A stretch of DNA of 64,000 nucleotides from Providencia burhodogranariea DSM 19968 (GTDB taxonomy: Bacteria; Pseudomonadota; Gammaproteobacteria; Enterobacterales; Enterobacteriaceae): contig NZ_KB233222.1 of NCBI RefSeq assembly GCF_000314855.2, positions 1,681,816 through 1,745,815 of the forward strand, written 5' to 3'. A model generated the notes under the pieces. That model had not been told where the DNA came from. It ran no database searches and was given only the letters and a program-made list of their open reading frames with translations. A program made the position numbers and the translations under genes. Below are positions 51,224 to 60,819 of the stretch, piece after piece; within the stretch, counting starts at the first letter, position 1; each line of letters begins with the position of its first letter.

Positions 51224-51748
51224 TTACAATGATATTGAGGGACTTAATTGCTTATAAAAGTATGTGGTACTTTCAAACTTATTCTCAGAGCTACAAACAT
51301 AATCAGGGATCTGACCAACCTCAATATAACCTTGCCGGCGGTATAAATGTGAAGCCACATCACCAGTACGAGTATCTAACACTAATAAGGTACGATGATT
51401 GTCGAGTGCAACCTGTTCCGCATACACAAGCAACTGCTTAGCAATTCCATGTTGACGAAAATCAGTATGCACCATCAACTTTTCCACTTCGGCACGATGA
51501 CGACCATTCGCTTTTTGGCATAACGAGAGTTGTATTGCTCCAGCTAATTGATTATCAATAAATTGAGCTAGCAGTAAACGGTTACCTTGCTGTACTTCAC
51601 TATCGACCTGTAACCAATACTGCTTTGCCTCATCTAGCCCTAATGGCGCAATAAATCCGATAGAAGCACCATTATTAACACCATTAATTAATAGTTGTTC
51701 AAATTGTAATTCATGCCCTTGAATGGTTGCTAAAATATCGATAGACAT
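51224..51748 (-). CDS. GNAT family N-acetyltransferase
   Basis: A 174-aa acetyl-CoA-dependent acyltransferase. Motif A is VEKLMVHTDFRQHGIAKQLLVYAE, with the Q/R-x-x-G-x-A pyrophosphate loop in RQHGIA; motif B is RRQGYIEVGQIPDYV. The ribosome-binding site GAGAGGAATT is strong. The order GNAT then fosA suggests a small detoxification cluster, but the acceptor substrate is unknown. Confidence 0.85.
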   Translation of the reverse strand: MSIDILATIQGHELQFEQLLINGVNNGASIGFIAPLGLDEAKQYWLQVDSEVQQGNRLLLAQFIDNQLAGAIQLSLCQKANGRHRAEVEKLMVHTDFRQHGIAKQLLVYAEQVALDNHRTLLVLDTRTGDVASHLYRRQGYIEVGQIPDYVCSSENKFESTTYFYKQLSPSISL

Positions 51749-51810
51749 TAAATAATTCCTCTCTACATCATTTATAAAGCAAACAGTTTTCTACAATATT
51801 AAAAAGTCTA

Positions 51811-52227
51811 TTATGAGTAAAATACCATTCTATCATAAGGCGTTGTTTCACAGCTTTTTAAACGTTCTATCAGTGAGCCAACGTGAATCTCTAGTTTATG
51901 TCCATCTGGGTCAAGGAAATAGAATGAATAGCCTTCACTAAGATTATCCTTCCACGTTTGCACACCAGATTGTTTTAATTTTTCAACCATGATCGGAAAG
52001 CTATCTTCGGTAACGGAAAAAGCATAATGAGTATAATCGGTGTCTTCAGATCGAGTAACTCGCCTTGTATGGTCTAAAGAGAGGCATACCCATAACGAAT
52101 CACAGGTTAAATATGCACCACGAGTCCAACTGGCATGTAATTTCATTCCCAACACTTTATGGTAAAAAAACATGCTTTTTTGAATATCAGTAACTGCTAA
52201 GGTTAAATGGTTAATTCCATTTATCAT
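51811..52227 (-). CDS. fosA: FosA-type fosfomycin glutathione transferase
   Basis: Metal-dependent enzyme of the vicinal-oxygen-chelate family that adds glutathione to fosfomycin. I start it at MINGINHLTLAV, preceded by GAGGA, giving 138 aa. The metal ligands are His-7, His-67 (DYTHYAF) and Glu-113 (LEIHVG), the same numbering as chromosomal FosA of Klebsiella. The K+ and phosphonate region KDNLSEGYSFYFLDPDGHKLE is conserved. No mobile element adjoins it, so it looks resident. Activity is predicted by motif conservation only. Confidence 0.88.
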   Translation of the reverse strand: MINGINHLTLAVTDIQKSMFFYHKVLGMKLHASWTRGAYLTCDSLWVCLSLDHTRRVTRSEDTDYTHYAFSVTEDSFPIMVEKLKQSGVQTWKDNLSEGYSFYFLDPDGHKLEIHVGSLIERLKSCETTPYDRMVFYS

Positions 52228-52387
52228 CAATATCAATCCTCTAGATAAAATGCTTTAGAACCGCGATAACAATTAAGTTTGAGATAGCAGGTGTTGTTAA
52301 AAAGCACTTAAGCAGCATCCTGTAGACGAATTTATGCTTTCTTTTAATGAATTTACATAACCAATAAGTAAATAACATAATTAAGGG

Positions 52388-52472
52388 TATAACTTAAGCA
52401 TATCGAAATTTTGACAACCTACTAATAGATGCCCTTTCCCTTTTTATGTTCCCCATAAAAAGGGTTTTTTTT
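52388..52472 (+). ncRNA. candidate small RNA with second orphan terminator
   Basis: CCCTTTTTAT (52438-52447) pairs perfectly with ATAAAAAGGG (52455-52464) around GTTCCCC, followed by eight T on the plus strand. No plus-strand gene precedes it for more than 20 kb, and the minus strand has no T-run. TTTACA (52352) and CATAAT (52376) with an 18-bp spacer could be the promoter, giving about 85 nt. The loop is C-rich. Not recognised as a named RNA. Confidence 0.4.
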
Positions 52473-52537
52473 ACCCTTAAAATTGAACACTTTTAGCTCA
52501 TGCATATATCCCACTGTTATAAAACGATTAAATTAAG

Positions 52538-52569
52538 TTATTCACAATAGAATGCTAGTGTTATCCACA
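52538..52569 (+). promoter_or_regulatory. pair of consensus DnaA boxes
   Basis: TTATTCACA (52538-52546) and TTATCCACA (52561-52569) both match TTATNCACA, in the same orientation, 23 bp apart, within very AT-rich DNA. Function unknown: possibly a DnaA-titrating or DnaA-regulated promoter region. Confidence 0.5.
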
Positions 52570-52677
52570 GTTAATGTGTACAACTTTAATAATTCTTCAT
52601 ATCAACTTTATCAAGATTAAGTAATTTTCACATTATTCAATTATATGAAGATCGTTTAATTACTCGCATAATGTACA

Positions 52678-52704
52678 GGATTATAACAATATTTGTTATA
52701 ATCC
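52678..52704. promoter_or_regulatory. 27-bp perfect palindrome with divergent extended -10 elements
   Basis: GGATTATAACAA, TAT, TTGTTATAATCC: a perfect 12-bp inverted repeat. Each arm contains TGTTATAAT, an extended -10 promoter element, so the site could hold two divergent promoters under one operator. The plus-strand one would read through the short repeat into marC; the minus-strand one toward fosA. No regulator can be named. Confidence 0.55.
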
Positions 52705-52724
52705 TAATTCGCTTTGACTTTTTG

Positions 52725-52844
52725 TATCCAAAATTATTCAAGTTGTATATTCACGCTAGACTAGATTATCTCTGAGGGCATCAGTAACGACGGCATTCAG
52801 ACACAAGCTTCTCGTTTGCAGTGTAACTTGAAATATGATGGATA
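52725..52844. repeat. 120-bp palindromic (MITE-like) repeat, most complete copy
   Basis: The ends are imperfect 21-bp inverted repeats (TATCCAAAATTATTCAAGTT and the complement of AACTTGAAATATGATGGATA). The interior includes GAGGGCATCAGTAACGAC and CAAGCTTCTCG. Shorter relatives occur at 5014-5082 and 63083-63137. It lies 31 bp before marC, between the palindromic promoter region and the gene. No coding capacity. Confidence 0.75.
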
Positions 52845-52875
52845 TTTACCCAATTAAGAGCTTAGTTTGCCTATT

Positions 52876-53580
52876 ATGAATGACTTTTTAGGGCTGTTTC
52901 AAGCCATCGGTATTGGATTGGTTTTAATACTTCCTCTTGCTAATCCTCTGACAACAATAGCAGTCATGCTCAGTTTGTCTGGCAATATGACCAAAGAACA
53001 GCGGAATCATCAGTCACTGCTGGCATCAATTTATGTTTTTTCTATCATGACGATTGCTTTTTATGCAGGGCAATTAGTGATGAATACTTTCGGTATTTCT
53101 ATTCCCGGTTTGCGTATTGCCGGAGGGTTGATTGTGGCCTTTATTGGTTTTGGTATGCTGTTTCCAAGCAATGAAAACAATGATGACACAAGTACATTAG
53201 CCACTGACGATTCAACTATTTCTAAAAAGCGCCAAAAGTCACCTAATATTGCCTTTGTGCCTCTTGCAATGCCAAGCACTGCGGGTCCTGGAACAATTGC
53301 TATTATCATCAGTTCGACAGCTTCTTTACAAGGCGATGTTGGCTTTGCTCCTTGGATTTTAAAAGTTGCCCCTGTTATGACTTTTTTTATTGTCAGCTTT
53401 ATCGTTTGGATTGCACTAAGAGGTGCGACTTCCATTATGAAATGGTTAGGTAACGGTGGGATTGATGCAATTTCTCGAGTGATGGGTTTCTTATTAATTT
53501 GTATGGGAGTGCAATTTGTGATCAACGGAATAGTTGAAATCGTTGCGCAGCTCCCACAGCTTATTTCAGCACATCATTAA
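52876..53580 (+). CDS. marC: MarC family inner-membrane protein
   Basis: Integral membrane protein of the UPF0056/MarC family, 234 aa (E. coli MarC about 221), with six hydrophobic segments. Conserved blocks are [20 protein letters not shown], the [15 protein letters not shown] equivalent, and [20 protein letters not shown]. No transport substrate is known; the former multidrug-resistance role was not confirmed for the E. coli protein. I use ATG at 52876, though a TTG three codons earlier has a better spaced AAGAG. No marRAB genes are adjacent. Its stop overlaps the emtA stop. Confidence 0.88.
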   Translation: MNDFLGLFQAIGIGLVLILPLANPLTTIAVMLSLSGNMTKEQRNHQSLLASIYVFSIMTIAFYAGQLVMNTFGISIPGLRIAGGLIVAFIGFGMLFPSNENNDDTSTLATDDSTISKKRQKSPNIAFVPLAMPSTAGPGTIAIIISSTASLQGDVGFAPWILKVAPVMTFFIVSFIVWIALRGATSIMKWLGNGGIDAISRVMGFLLICMGVQFVINGIVEIVAQLPQLISAHH

Positions 53581-54224
53581 TTCATTGCTAATGAATTATA
53601 GGCATTTTTAACTTTCCATAAATAACGCGGAGCTTGAGGCGCTGGGTGCTTAGTTTGAACATGCTGATAAAATTCTTCAGGTGTCATTCTATTAATCATC
53701 GCGATAGCTCTGGCTTTATCATTATCGAACGTCCTCAATAACGCGCCTGCGCCATTAACATAGGCGACTACGGTAGCATAATACATAGTCTGTGGATGAT
53801 TAATACCCGCGAGTTGTTGTTCTTTTAAAATGCGAATATAGGTTGTTCCAATATCGATATTCGTTCTTGGATCTTTTAAATCGCGAGTAGAAGGTTCACC
53901 TGATTTTCCATGGTAACGATAGGCATCACGCCCCGCCGTTGAAGCCTTTATTTGCATCAAACCAATTGCATTCGATTTACTCACAACCTCAGGTCGAAAA
54001 TTTGATTCAACCTCAATGATGGCTCGAATCAATATTTCATCAACATTATAACGATTTGATGACTCCCGAATATATTCATCAAATGGTGTACGAGCAAATG
54101 AAATACTTTGCTGAGCTGTATTATTATTCCCTAACATTCGCTGTGTTGAGACTTGTTTTTCTGGTCCGCTAGAGCAGCCCGCTAACAACAGAAATACCAA
54201 TGCACCACTGATATTTTTTTTCAC
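53577..54224 (-). CDS. emtA: membrane-bound endo-type lytic transglycosylase EmtA (MltE)
   Basis: Outer-membrane lipoprotein that cleaves peptidoglycan glycan strands internally with 1,6-anhydro product formation. The 215-aa product (E. coli 203) has lipobox LLLAGC with Cys-17. The SLT domain has catalytic Glu-73 in AIIEVESNF, the [22 protein letters not shown] block and the C-terminal [12 protein letters not shown] shared with EmtA. Convergent with marC, with stop codons overlapping by 4 bp and no terminator between them. Confidence 0.92.
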   Translation of the reverse strand: MKKNISGALVFLLLAGCSSGPEKQVSTQRMLGNNNTAQQSISFARTPFDEYIRESSNRYNVDEILIRAIIEVESNFRPEVVSKSNAIGLMQIKASTAGRDAYRYHGKSGEPSTRDLKDPRTNIDIGTTYIRILKEQQLAGINHPQTMYYATVVAYVNGAGALLRTFDNDKARAIAMINRMTPEEFYQHVQTKHPAPQAPRYLWKVKNAYNSLAMN

Positions 54225-54385
54225 CGAGAGACCCTCTGCAAATAAAACTGACGGAAGAATAACTAATCACAGGAAAATTAAAATAATTTTTACTTAACTT
54301 TTACTTCAAGAAATGTTTAAGTCTAGTAAAAAACAATCATAATTATATCAAAATCACCTACTTTTTGTCTTGACTTTACCTAGTT

Positions 54386-54404
54386 GATAATGATAATTAT
54401 TATC
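54386..54404. promoter_or_regulatory. Fur box upstream of sitA
   Basis: GATAATGATAATTATTATC matches the Fur consensus at 18 of 19 positions and is embedded in a longer palindrome (GTTGATAATG...TATCAAC). It is 113-131 bp before sitA. Sit systems are repressed by Fur and often also MntR; no separate MntR site is evident. Confidence 0.88.
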
Positions 54405-54434
54405 AACTGTATTGTTAGCTTTATTTCTGTCTCT

Positions 54435-54455
54435 ACAGAACACAGAACACAGAAC
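54435..54455 (+). repeat. 7-bp tandem repeat (three copies) in the sitA leader
   Basis: ACAGAAC is repeated three times in a row, then a partial ACACAGAAA follows. It lies between the Fur box and the sitA start, probably in the untranslated leader. Short repeats like this can vary in number by slippage. Confidence 0.8.
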
Positions 54456-54516
54456 ACACAGAAAACAATACAATTTAAAAAGAATCCACTAAGCCAATGA
54501 TGTCAGGGTATGTACA

Positions 54517-55428
54517 ATGAAAAAAAAATTATCACTGCTTTCTAAACCGCTACTTTCTATCCTATTTGCTTTATCAGCTATTCTACTTATTAATCAACCT
54601 GCATTGGCTAAAAAGTTTAAGGTCGTCACAACTTTTACCATTATTCAAGATATCGCGCAAAATGTTGCCGGTGATGCCGCTATTGTTGAATCAATTACTA
54701 AACCCGGCGCTGAAATTCATGGTTATCAGCCTACACCAAAAGATATCATGAAAGCTTATGATGCTGATTTGATCTTGTGGAATGGTATGAATCTTGAGGT
54801 TTGGTTTCAACGCTTTTTCGAAAATGTCCAAAATGTCCCTGCTGTCGTAGTCACCGAAGGTATTGAGCCGATGCCAATTCGTGAAGGTGAATATGAAGGG
54901 CACCCTAACCCACACGCCTGGATGTCTCCAGCAAATGCAAAAATTTATATTGAAAATATTCGCCAAGCATTAGTGAAATATGACCCACAAAATGCCGAAA
55001 TTTATAACCAAAATGCAAAAGCCTATGCAGAAAAAATTGCTAAACTCGATGCGCCCCTGCGTGAGCGCCTTAACCGAATTCCAGAAGATAAACGTTGGTT
55101 AGTTTCAAGCGAAGGTGCATTTAGTTATTTGACAAAAGATTATGGTTTTAAAGAAGTTTATCTATGGCCAATTAATGCGGAAGAACAAGGTTCGCCGCAA
55201 CAAGTTAAAAAAGTCATTGATACTGTCCGTGAATACCAAATACCGGTTGTCTTCAGCGAGAGCACAATTTCAGACAAGCCTGCCCGTCAAGTGAGTAAAG
55301 AAACTGGTGCAAAATATGGTGGTATGCTTTATGTTGATTCATTATCAACATCTGATGGTCCAGTACCAACCTATATTGATTTGTTAACCACCACCGTAGA
55401 CACCATAGCAAAAGGATTTGGTCAGTAA
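54517..55428 (+). CDS. sitA: Mn2+/Fe2+ ABC transporter substrate-binding protein SitA
   Basis: Periplasmic cluster A-I metal-binding protein of 303 aa with a signal peptide ending in PALA (residue 31). The four metal ligands expected for SitA/YfeA are visible: His-68 (AEIHGYQ), His-133 (NPHAWMS), Glu-199 (SSEGAFSY) and Asp-274 (LYVDSLS). There is no His-rich loop, which argues against a zinc-type ZnuA. First gene of a four-gene operon, with a near-consensus Fur box upstream and sitB one base after its stop. Confidence 0.94.
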   Translation: MKKKLSLLSKPLLSILFALSAILLINQPALAKKFKVVTTFTIIQDIAQNVAGDAAIVESITKPGAEIHGYQPTPKDIMKAYDADLILWNGMNLEVWFQRFFENVQNVPAVVVTEGIEPMPIREGEYEGHPNPHAWMSPANAKIYIENIRQALVKYDPQNAEIYNQNAKAYAEKIAKLDAPLRERLNRIPEDKRWLVSSEGAFSYLTKDYGFKEVYLWPINAEEQGSPQQVKKVIDTVREYQIPVVFSESTISDKPARQVSKETGAKYGGMLYVDSLSTSDGPVPTYIDLLTTTVDTIAKGFGQ

Positions 55429-55429
55429 A

Positions 55430-56320
55430 ATGAGTAGCTCAAACCGCTTCGAACATCCTAATCTAATTGTTGATAATGCCACCGTCACTTACAATAACGG
55501 CCATACCGCAATTTATGACGCTAGTTTCAATATTACTGGTGGTTCAATCTGTGCGCTGGTTGGTGTAAACGGTAGTGGAAAATCAACATTATTTAAAACA
55601 GTCATGGGCCTTGTTACACCATCATCGGGTCATGTCACTTTGAATGGTGACCCAATCAAAGCTGCATTAAAAGAAAATGTTATTGCTTATGTTCCCCAAA
55701 CAGAAGAAGTCGATTGGAATTTTCCAGTGCTTGTTTCTGATGTGGTGATGATGGGTCGATACGGCAAAATGGGTTTTTTTCGTATCCCAAAAAATGAAGA
55801 TAAAGAAGCGGTAAAGCGTGCATTAGAACGTGTGGATTTAGCCGGCCTTGAACATCGCCAAATTGGAGAGCTTTCCGGTGGGCAGAAAAAGCGCGTATTC
55901 TTAGCTCGTGCTCTTGCTCAACAAGGTAAAGTATTATTGCTCGATGAGCCTTTTACTGGGGTCGATGTTAAAACAGAAAATGCCATTATTGACTTGTTAC
56001 GCAGTCTTCGTGATGAAGGTCACCTGATATTGGTTTCAACACATAACTTAGGAAGCGTGCCTGAATTCTGTGATCAAGTCATATTGATTAACCGCACCGT
56101 CCTCGCAAGTGGCCCAACAGAAACCACGTTCACTCAAAAGAATTTGCAGATGGCCTTTGGTGGCGTATTACGTCATATCAACCTTTCGGGTCAAGAACTT
56201 CATGACGATGACGACCCTCGCTCTATTACAGTCATTACTGATGATGAGAGAGCTGCGGTTTTCTATGGCCACGACCATGATGCTCCGGTTAGAAAAAATC
56301 AACCTAAGGATTCAGAATGA
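55430..56320 (+). CDS. sitB: Mn2+/Fe2+ ABC transporter ATPase SitB
   Basis: Cytosolic ATPase of the SitABCD importer, 296 aa. Walker [12 protein letters not shown], signature [17 protein letters not shown], Walker [13 protein letters not shown], switch His in VSTHNLGSV. The C-terminus is His/Asp-rich (LHDDDDPRS and GHDHDAP), a possible metal-sensing tail. I start at the ATG one base after the sitA stop. It overlaps sitC by four bases. Confidence 0.94.
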   Translation: MSSSNRFEHPNLIVDNATVTYNNGHTAIYDASFNITGGSICALVGVNGSGKSTLFKTVMGLVTPSSGHVTLNGDPIKAALKENVIAYVPQTEEVDWNFPVLVSDVVMMGRYGKMGFFRIPKNEDKEAVKRALERVDLAGLEHRQIGELSGGQKKRVFLARALAQQGKVLLLDEPFTGVDVKTENAIIDLLRSLRDEGHLILVSTHNLGSVPEFCDQVILINRTVLASGPTETTFTQKNLQMAFGGVLRHINLSGQELHDDDDPRSITVITDDERAAVFYGHDHDAPVRKNQPKDSE

Positions 56321-57207
56321 TCGAGTTGTTACTTCAGCCTTTTGAGTACAACTATATGGTTAAAGCCATCTGGGTAAGCTCGATTGTTGGTGCTGTTTGT
56401 GCTTTTCTTTCTGCTTATTTGATGCTGAAAGGCTGGTCATTAATGGGAGATGCCCTATCTCACTCTGTAGTACCTGGTGTTGCTGGTGCGTATGCTCTGG
56501 GCTTACCTTATGCTGCTGGTGCTTTTTTTACCGGGATCCTTGCTGCGCTAGCCATGACATTTATCAAGCATATTACTCGCTTGCGTGAAGATGCTGTTAT
56601 TGGTTTTATTTTTTCGACATTCTTTGCAGTCGGCCTACTAATTGTGTCATTGAATCCGACTTCAGTGAACGTACAAACAATTATATTTGGCAATATTTTA
56701 GGTATCGCTGATGCTGACGTATTACAAGTTGAAATTATTATTGCTATTTCATTCATCGTATTACTCGCCTTATGGAAAGATCTTCTCGTAGTATTTTTTG
56801 ACGAAAGCCACGCACGCTCAATCGGCTTAAATCCTCTGCGCTTAAAGATTATTTTCTTTACCTTATTAAGTGCCTGTACAGTCGCAGCATTACAAACTGT
56901 TGGAGCTATTCTCGTTATTGCCATGGTTGTTACTCCGGGTGCCACCGCATATTTACTGACAGATCAATTCAAACGTCTCGTCATTATTGCTGTCGTTATT
57001 GGTACTGCAACTAGTGCAATCGGAGCTTATGCGAGTTATTTCCTTAACGGCGCAACGGGTGGCTTAATTGTAACCTTGCAAACCGTTGTTTTCTTATTAG
57101 CATTCTTCTTCGCACCCAAACACGGCATTTTTGCTTCACGTCGTAAAGCAAAACATGAAGTTGAGAATCTACATAAAATAAAACAGCAAGGGGCCTCTAA
57201 TGAGTGA
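56317..57207 (+). CDS. sitC: Mn2+/Fe2+ ABC transporter permease SitC
   Basis: ABC-3 family permease, 296 aa, eight or nine membrane segments. The family motif [23 protein letters not shown] is near residue 30, with [19 protein letters not shown] toward the C-terminus. It pairs with SitD, encoded immediately after with an 8-bp overlap. Confidence 0.94.
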   Translation: MIELLLQPFEYNYMVKAIWVSSIVGAVCAFLSAYLMLKGWSLMGDALSHSVVPGVAGAYALGLPYAAGAFFTGILAALAMTFIKHITRLREDAVIGFIFSTFFAVGLLIVSLNPTSVNVQTIIFGNILGIADADVLQVEIIIAISFIVLLALWKDLLVVFFDESHARSIGLNPLRLKIIFFTLLSACTVAALQTVGAILVIAMVVTPGATAYLLTDQFKRLVIIAVVIGTATSAIGAYASYFLNGATGGLIVTLQTVVFLLAFFFAPKHGIFASRRKAKHEVENLHKIKQQGASNE

Positions 57208-58066
57208 TTTTATTGACTTGCTAACGGCACCTTTTATTTTCCCTTTTATGCAAAAAGCGATTATTACAGCAATTGTGACTGGAGCAGTATGCGCAATTTT
57301 ATCATGCTTTTTGGTCTTAAAAGGCTGGTCATTGATGGGAGATGCTATCTCTCATGCTGTGTTACCGGGTATTGTGATTGCCTCCGTGGCGGGGATCCCA
57401 CTCGCTATTGGCGCGTTTGCTTCAGGGCTTTTCTGTGCATTTGCGACAGGTTATTTGAAAGAAAATAGCCGGATCAAAGAAGATACCGTAATGGGAATTG
57501 TTTTTTCCGGTATGTTTGCTGTCGGGTTAGTCATGTTTGCCAAGATTGATACCGAACAACACCTCACACACATTTTATTTGGTGACATTCTTGGTATCAC
57601 TGATGCTGAGTTTAAACAGAATCTATGGTTTGCTGGTATTACGATTGCTATTATCTTAATCAAACGTAAAGATTTTATGCTGTATTGCTTTGACCCGAAT
57701 CAAGCTCGTGTAATTGGCCTGCCAGTTAAGCTTATTCATTATGGTTTGTTATCACTGCTGGCTTTAACTATTGTCGCGTCACTGCAAGCGGTAGGGATTA
57801 TTTTAGTTATTGCTATGCTTATCTCTCCGGGTATTATCGCATTTGTACTTTGTCGAAGTTTTGGGTGGATGCTTGTCATTGCCGTTATTGCATCAGTAAC
57901 TTCAAGCGTGATTGGTACTATTATTAGTTTCCATATTGACGGTGCTACAGGCCCTTGTATCGTTATCACACAAGCAGTCTATTTTGTTCTCGCCCTACTC
58001 TATAGCAAAATCATATTAAGCCGTAAAAAAGCAAAATTGTCGGCAGAAAAAATGCAAACAGTTTGA
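57200..58066 (+). CDS. sitD: Mn2+/Fe2+ ABC transporter permease SitD
   Basis: Second ABC-3 permease, 288 aa, homologous to Sit[23 protein letters not shown] near the N-terminus and GIILVIAMLISPGIIAFVL near the C-terminus. SitC and SitD would form the membrane channel. Last gene of the operon, with a bidirectional-looking terminator 25 bp later. Confidence 0.94.
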   Translation: MSDFIDLLTAPFIFPFMQKAIITAIVTGAVCAILSCFLVLKGWSLMGDAISHAVLPGIVIASVAGIPLAIGAFASGLFCAFATGYLKENSRIKEDTVMGIVFSGMFAVGLVMFAKIDTEQHLTHILFGDILGITDAEFKQNLWFAGITIAIILIKRKDFMLYCFDPNQARVIGLPVKLIHYGLLSLLALTIVASLQAVGIILVIAMLISPGIIAFVLCRSFGWMLVIAVIASVTSSVIGTIISFHIDGATGPCIVITQAVYFVLALLYSKIILSRKKAKLSAEKMQTV

Positions 58067-58090
58067 AGCTGCCAAAATATGGATTAAATT

Positions 58091-58128
58091 AAAAAACTGA
58101 GTACGATGATTATCGACTCAGTTTTTTA
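58091..58128 (+). terminator. sitABCD terminator
   Basis: AAAAAACTGAGT and ACTCAGTTTTTT form a 12-bp stem with an inner CGAT/ATCG extension. A-run and T-run on both sides make it usable in both directions. Confidence 0.9.
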
Positions 58129-58349
58129 ATGAGAAATAGTTAAATTACATCCTAAGAGCTGTTGAACTTTTCTGTTTATTTTTTACTGTGCGAATGATTA
58201 AAATAATAGCTATTTGATTATGCCAAGTATGAAGCGGTTAAAAAACATCATGAAAATCTAAGCCTCACAGAAAATCGCCCTTCAAATTTGATTGAAAATG
58301 ACGGTGAAAGATCAATATCCCCAAGAATTATTATGACATTTTATCCCGC

Positions 58350-58361
58350 GTGACATGTCAC
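58350..58361. promoter_or_regulatory. 12-bp palindrome GTGACATGTCAC, copy 2
   Basis: Identical to the 12-mer at 2829-2840 and here extended to a perfect 14-bp palindrome by flanking C and G. It lies between the convergent sitD and ydeP, 464 bp apart, a space that otherwise holds only their terminators. Confidence 0.4.
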
Positions 58362-58478
58362 GAAAACTGAGTTAAAAACCTGCCAACCCACTATCCGGGC
58401 ACCTTTGAGATACTTACTCAATCTTATTATTTAAATTTCATTAATTCCGCCAAGTTAACACGTCAATCTCAGTAAATT

Positions 58479-58515
58479 AAAAAATACCGCCCTCATCAAA
58501 TAAGGTAAGGACGGT
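58479..58515 (-). terminator. ydeP terminator
   Basis: On the minus strand ACCGTCCT and AGGGCGGT form an 8-bp stem with one mismatch, followed by ATTTTTTAA, 15 bp after the ydeP stop. Confidence 0.75.
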
Positions 58516-58530
58516 AAATTTGCAACTGAA

Positions 58531-60819
58531 TTAGCTGGAAATATCAACCTTCTCAAGTAAGACCGGGATATTTTTATAAGCAGGTATCCCACTTTGAGGG
58601 TCGACGTTATCCAATGCAATAAGATTATTTGCTTCCGGAAAGTATGTTGCTACACAGCGATCAGCCATATCATAAATAACAATTTTTAAATTATCCAACC
58701 GGCGGTGCGTGCGTTTTTGTTGATTATCCAGCGCAATAATATTAACTCTATCACCAGCAACTAAGTTTTGTTTCTTAGCTTGAGCCTCACTGATGAATAT
58801 AACATCACGCTGACCAAAAACACCTCGATAGCGGTCATTGAAGCCATAGATAGTCGTATTATATTGGTCATGACTACGCACTGTTGTCAGTATCAATTCA
58901 CTGTTTACTGCCGAATGTGGATCTTCGATAACCCCTTGGGTCGTCATGAAGTTCGCTTTTCCTGAAGAGGTTAACCATTGGCGTTCAGCTGCCGCATTTG
59001 TTAGATGGAATCCCCCGGGTACACGAATTCGAGTATTATAATCATCGAATCCTGATAAAACGGCCTCCATAGCATCACGAATTTTATCGTAGTTGTCGAT
59101 AAAATCATCCCATTCCACTTTAGTATCAGGTAATGTCGCTTTTGCCATCCCTGCGACAATCGCACATTCAGATTTCAAATGTGGACTAGCAGGCTTCAAT
59201 TTCCCCTGAGAGGCATGTACCATCGACATCGAATCCTCAACGGTGATACTTTGTGCACCACTTTTCTGAATATCCCGTTCTGTACGACCTAGCACAGGAA
59301 ATAAAAATGTATTTTTCGCCGTTAATAAATGAGAACGGTTTAACTTAGTCCCTGCATGTACAGCTAAATCTAACTTTTTCATTCCGCTATAACATGCATC
59401 TTGATCGGGCATTGCTATCGGAAGATTTCCTCCCATACAAATTAAAGCACGAGCCGTTCCTTCAGAGATAGCTTGCATGCTAGCGACAGCTGCATGACCA
59501 AACTCAATAGGTGGTTTAAAACCAAAACGTTTTTCAATCTTATCAAGGAATGATTTACTCGGTTTTTCAGTAATTCCCACAGTACGGTCGCCTTGCACAT
59601 TCGAATGACCACGCAGAGGGCAAATACCGGCACCTTCTCGCCCAATATTTCCTTTTAATAGCAATAGATTCACGAGCTGTTGGATATTCTGTGTTCCGTG
59701 CTGATGCTGAGTAATACCCATTCCATAACAAATGATGGTGCTTTTTGCTTCGATATACAGTTGTGCTATTTGTTCAATTTCATTTTTTGACAAACCGCTT
59801 ACTTGTAAAATATTTTCCCAGCTAGTGGCCAATACATCCTGTTTAACAGCCTCAAACCCGACAGTATGTTCCTGAATAAAATCGTTATCTAAAATAGGTG
59901 ATTTACCTTGCGAAATAGCGGCTTCATTCTGTTCAAGGACAAAGCGAATCACTCCTTTGATTAATGCCGTATCACCACCAACGCGTACTTTATAATAATG
60001 TTGAGCAAGAGGCGTTGATTCAAAGGTTAACATTTCAATGGGATCTTGTGGGTAAGTAAATCGTTCCAACCCCCTCTCTTTTAATGGGTTTATGGCAATA
60101 ATTTTAGCTCCACGTTTCGATACTTCACGCAATGAGCTAAGCATTCTAGGATGATTGGTTCCCGGGTTATGGCCAATACAAATCACTAAATCTGCTTTGT
60201 CAAAATCATCCAATAATACTGTACCTTTACCAACTCCAATAGAGGCAGCAAGCCCCACACTTGTCGGTTCATGACACATATTAGAACAGTCAGGAAAATT
60301 ATTTGTGCCATATTCACGCGCGAATAATTGATATAAAAATGCCGCTTCGTTTGATGTTCTACCCGATGTATAGAATTCTACTAAATTAGGATCTGAATAA
60401 CTTGTTAAGTGCTGACCAATTTGTATAAAAGCATCGTCCCATTCAATAACTTCGTAATGGTCAGTTAGGGCATTATATTTTAACGGATGCGTTAAACGAC
60501 CTTCATTTTCTAAATCATAATCATCCCACGTTAATAATTCAGTGACTGAATGTTTTGCAAAAAATTCTGGTGTTGTCTTTTTCGATGTCGCTTCCCATGA
60601 CATCGCTTTTGCACCATTTTCACAAACATCAAATGATGCTGTATGCTTAGGATCCGGCCATGCACAGCCTGGACAGTCAAATCCTTGAGGCTTATTCATT
60701 TCAAACATGGCAATAACATCATGACCAATTTCCATTTGACCACGAATAGCTTCAGCTACTGCTTTTAATGCCCCCCAACCTGCTGCAGGGCCTGTGTAAT
60801 TTTCAATTTTCGGTTTCAT
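58531..60819 (-). CDS. ydeP: FdhF/YdeP family molybdopterin oxidoreductase
   Basis: A 762-aa member of the formate-dehydrogenase-like molybdopterin family, close to E. coli YdeP (759). It contains the molybdopterin-binding core (residues about 120-500, [37 protein letters not shown]) and a C-terminal dinucleotide-like domain ([22 protein letters not shown]). The N-terminus has only a Cys-49/Cys-52 pair (DCPGCAWP) and not the full 4Fe-4S motif of FdhF; the position of selenocysteine or Cys in FdhF is not conserved. In E. coli YdeP contributes to acid resistance; its substrate is unknown. It is monocistronic. Confidence 0.9.
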   Translation of the reverse strand: MKPKIENYTGPAAGWGALKAVAEAIRGQMEIGHDVIAMFEMNKPQGFDCPGCAWPDPKHTASFDVCENGAKAMSWEATSKKTTPEFFAKHSVTELLTWDDYDLENEGRLTHPLKYNALTDHYEVIEWDDAFIQIGQHLTSYSDPNLVEFYTSGRTSNEAAFLYQLFAREYGTNNFPDCSNMCHEPTSVGLAASIGVGKGTVLLDDFDKADLVICIGHNPGTNHPRMLSSLREVSKRGAKIIAINPLKERGLERFTYPQDPIEMLTFESTPLAQHYYKVRVGGDTALIKGVIRFVLEQNEAAISQGKSPILDNDFIQEHTVGFEAVKQDVLATSWENILQVSGLSKNEIEQIAQLYIEAKSTIICYGMGITQHQHGTQNIQQLVNLLLLKGNIGREGAGICPLRGHSNVQGDRTVGITEKPSKSFLDKIEKRFGFKPPIEFGHAAVASMQAISEGTARALICMGGNLPIAMPDQDACYSGMKKLDLAVHAGTKLNRSHLLTAKNTFLFPVLGRTERDIQKSGAQSITVEDSMSMVHASQGKLKPASPHLKSECAIVAGMAKATLPDTKVEWDDFIDNYDKIRDAMEAVLSGFDDYNTRIRVPGGFHLTNAAAERQWLTSSGKANFMTTQGVIEDPHSAVNSELILTTVRSHDQYNTTIYGFNDRYRGVFGQRDVIFISEAQAKKQNLVAGDRVNIIALDNQQKRTHRRLDNLKIVIYDMADRCVATYFPEANNLIALDNVDPQSGIPAYKNIPVLLEKVDISS

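Noticed and set aside
53061..53525. 154-aa minus-strand ORF inside marC
   Set aside because: Complement of a membrane protein; no initiation signals.
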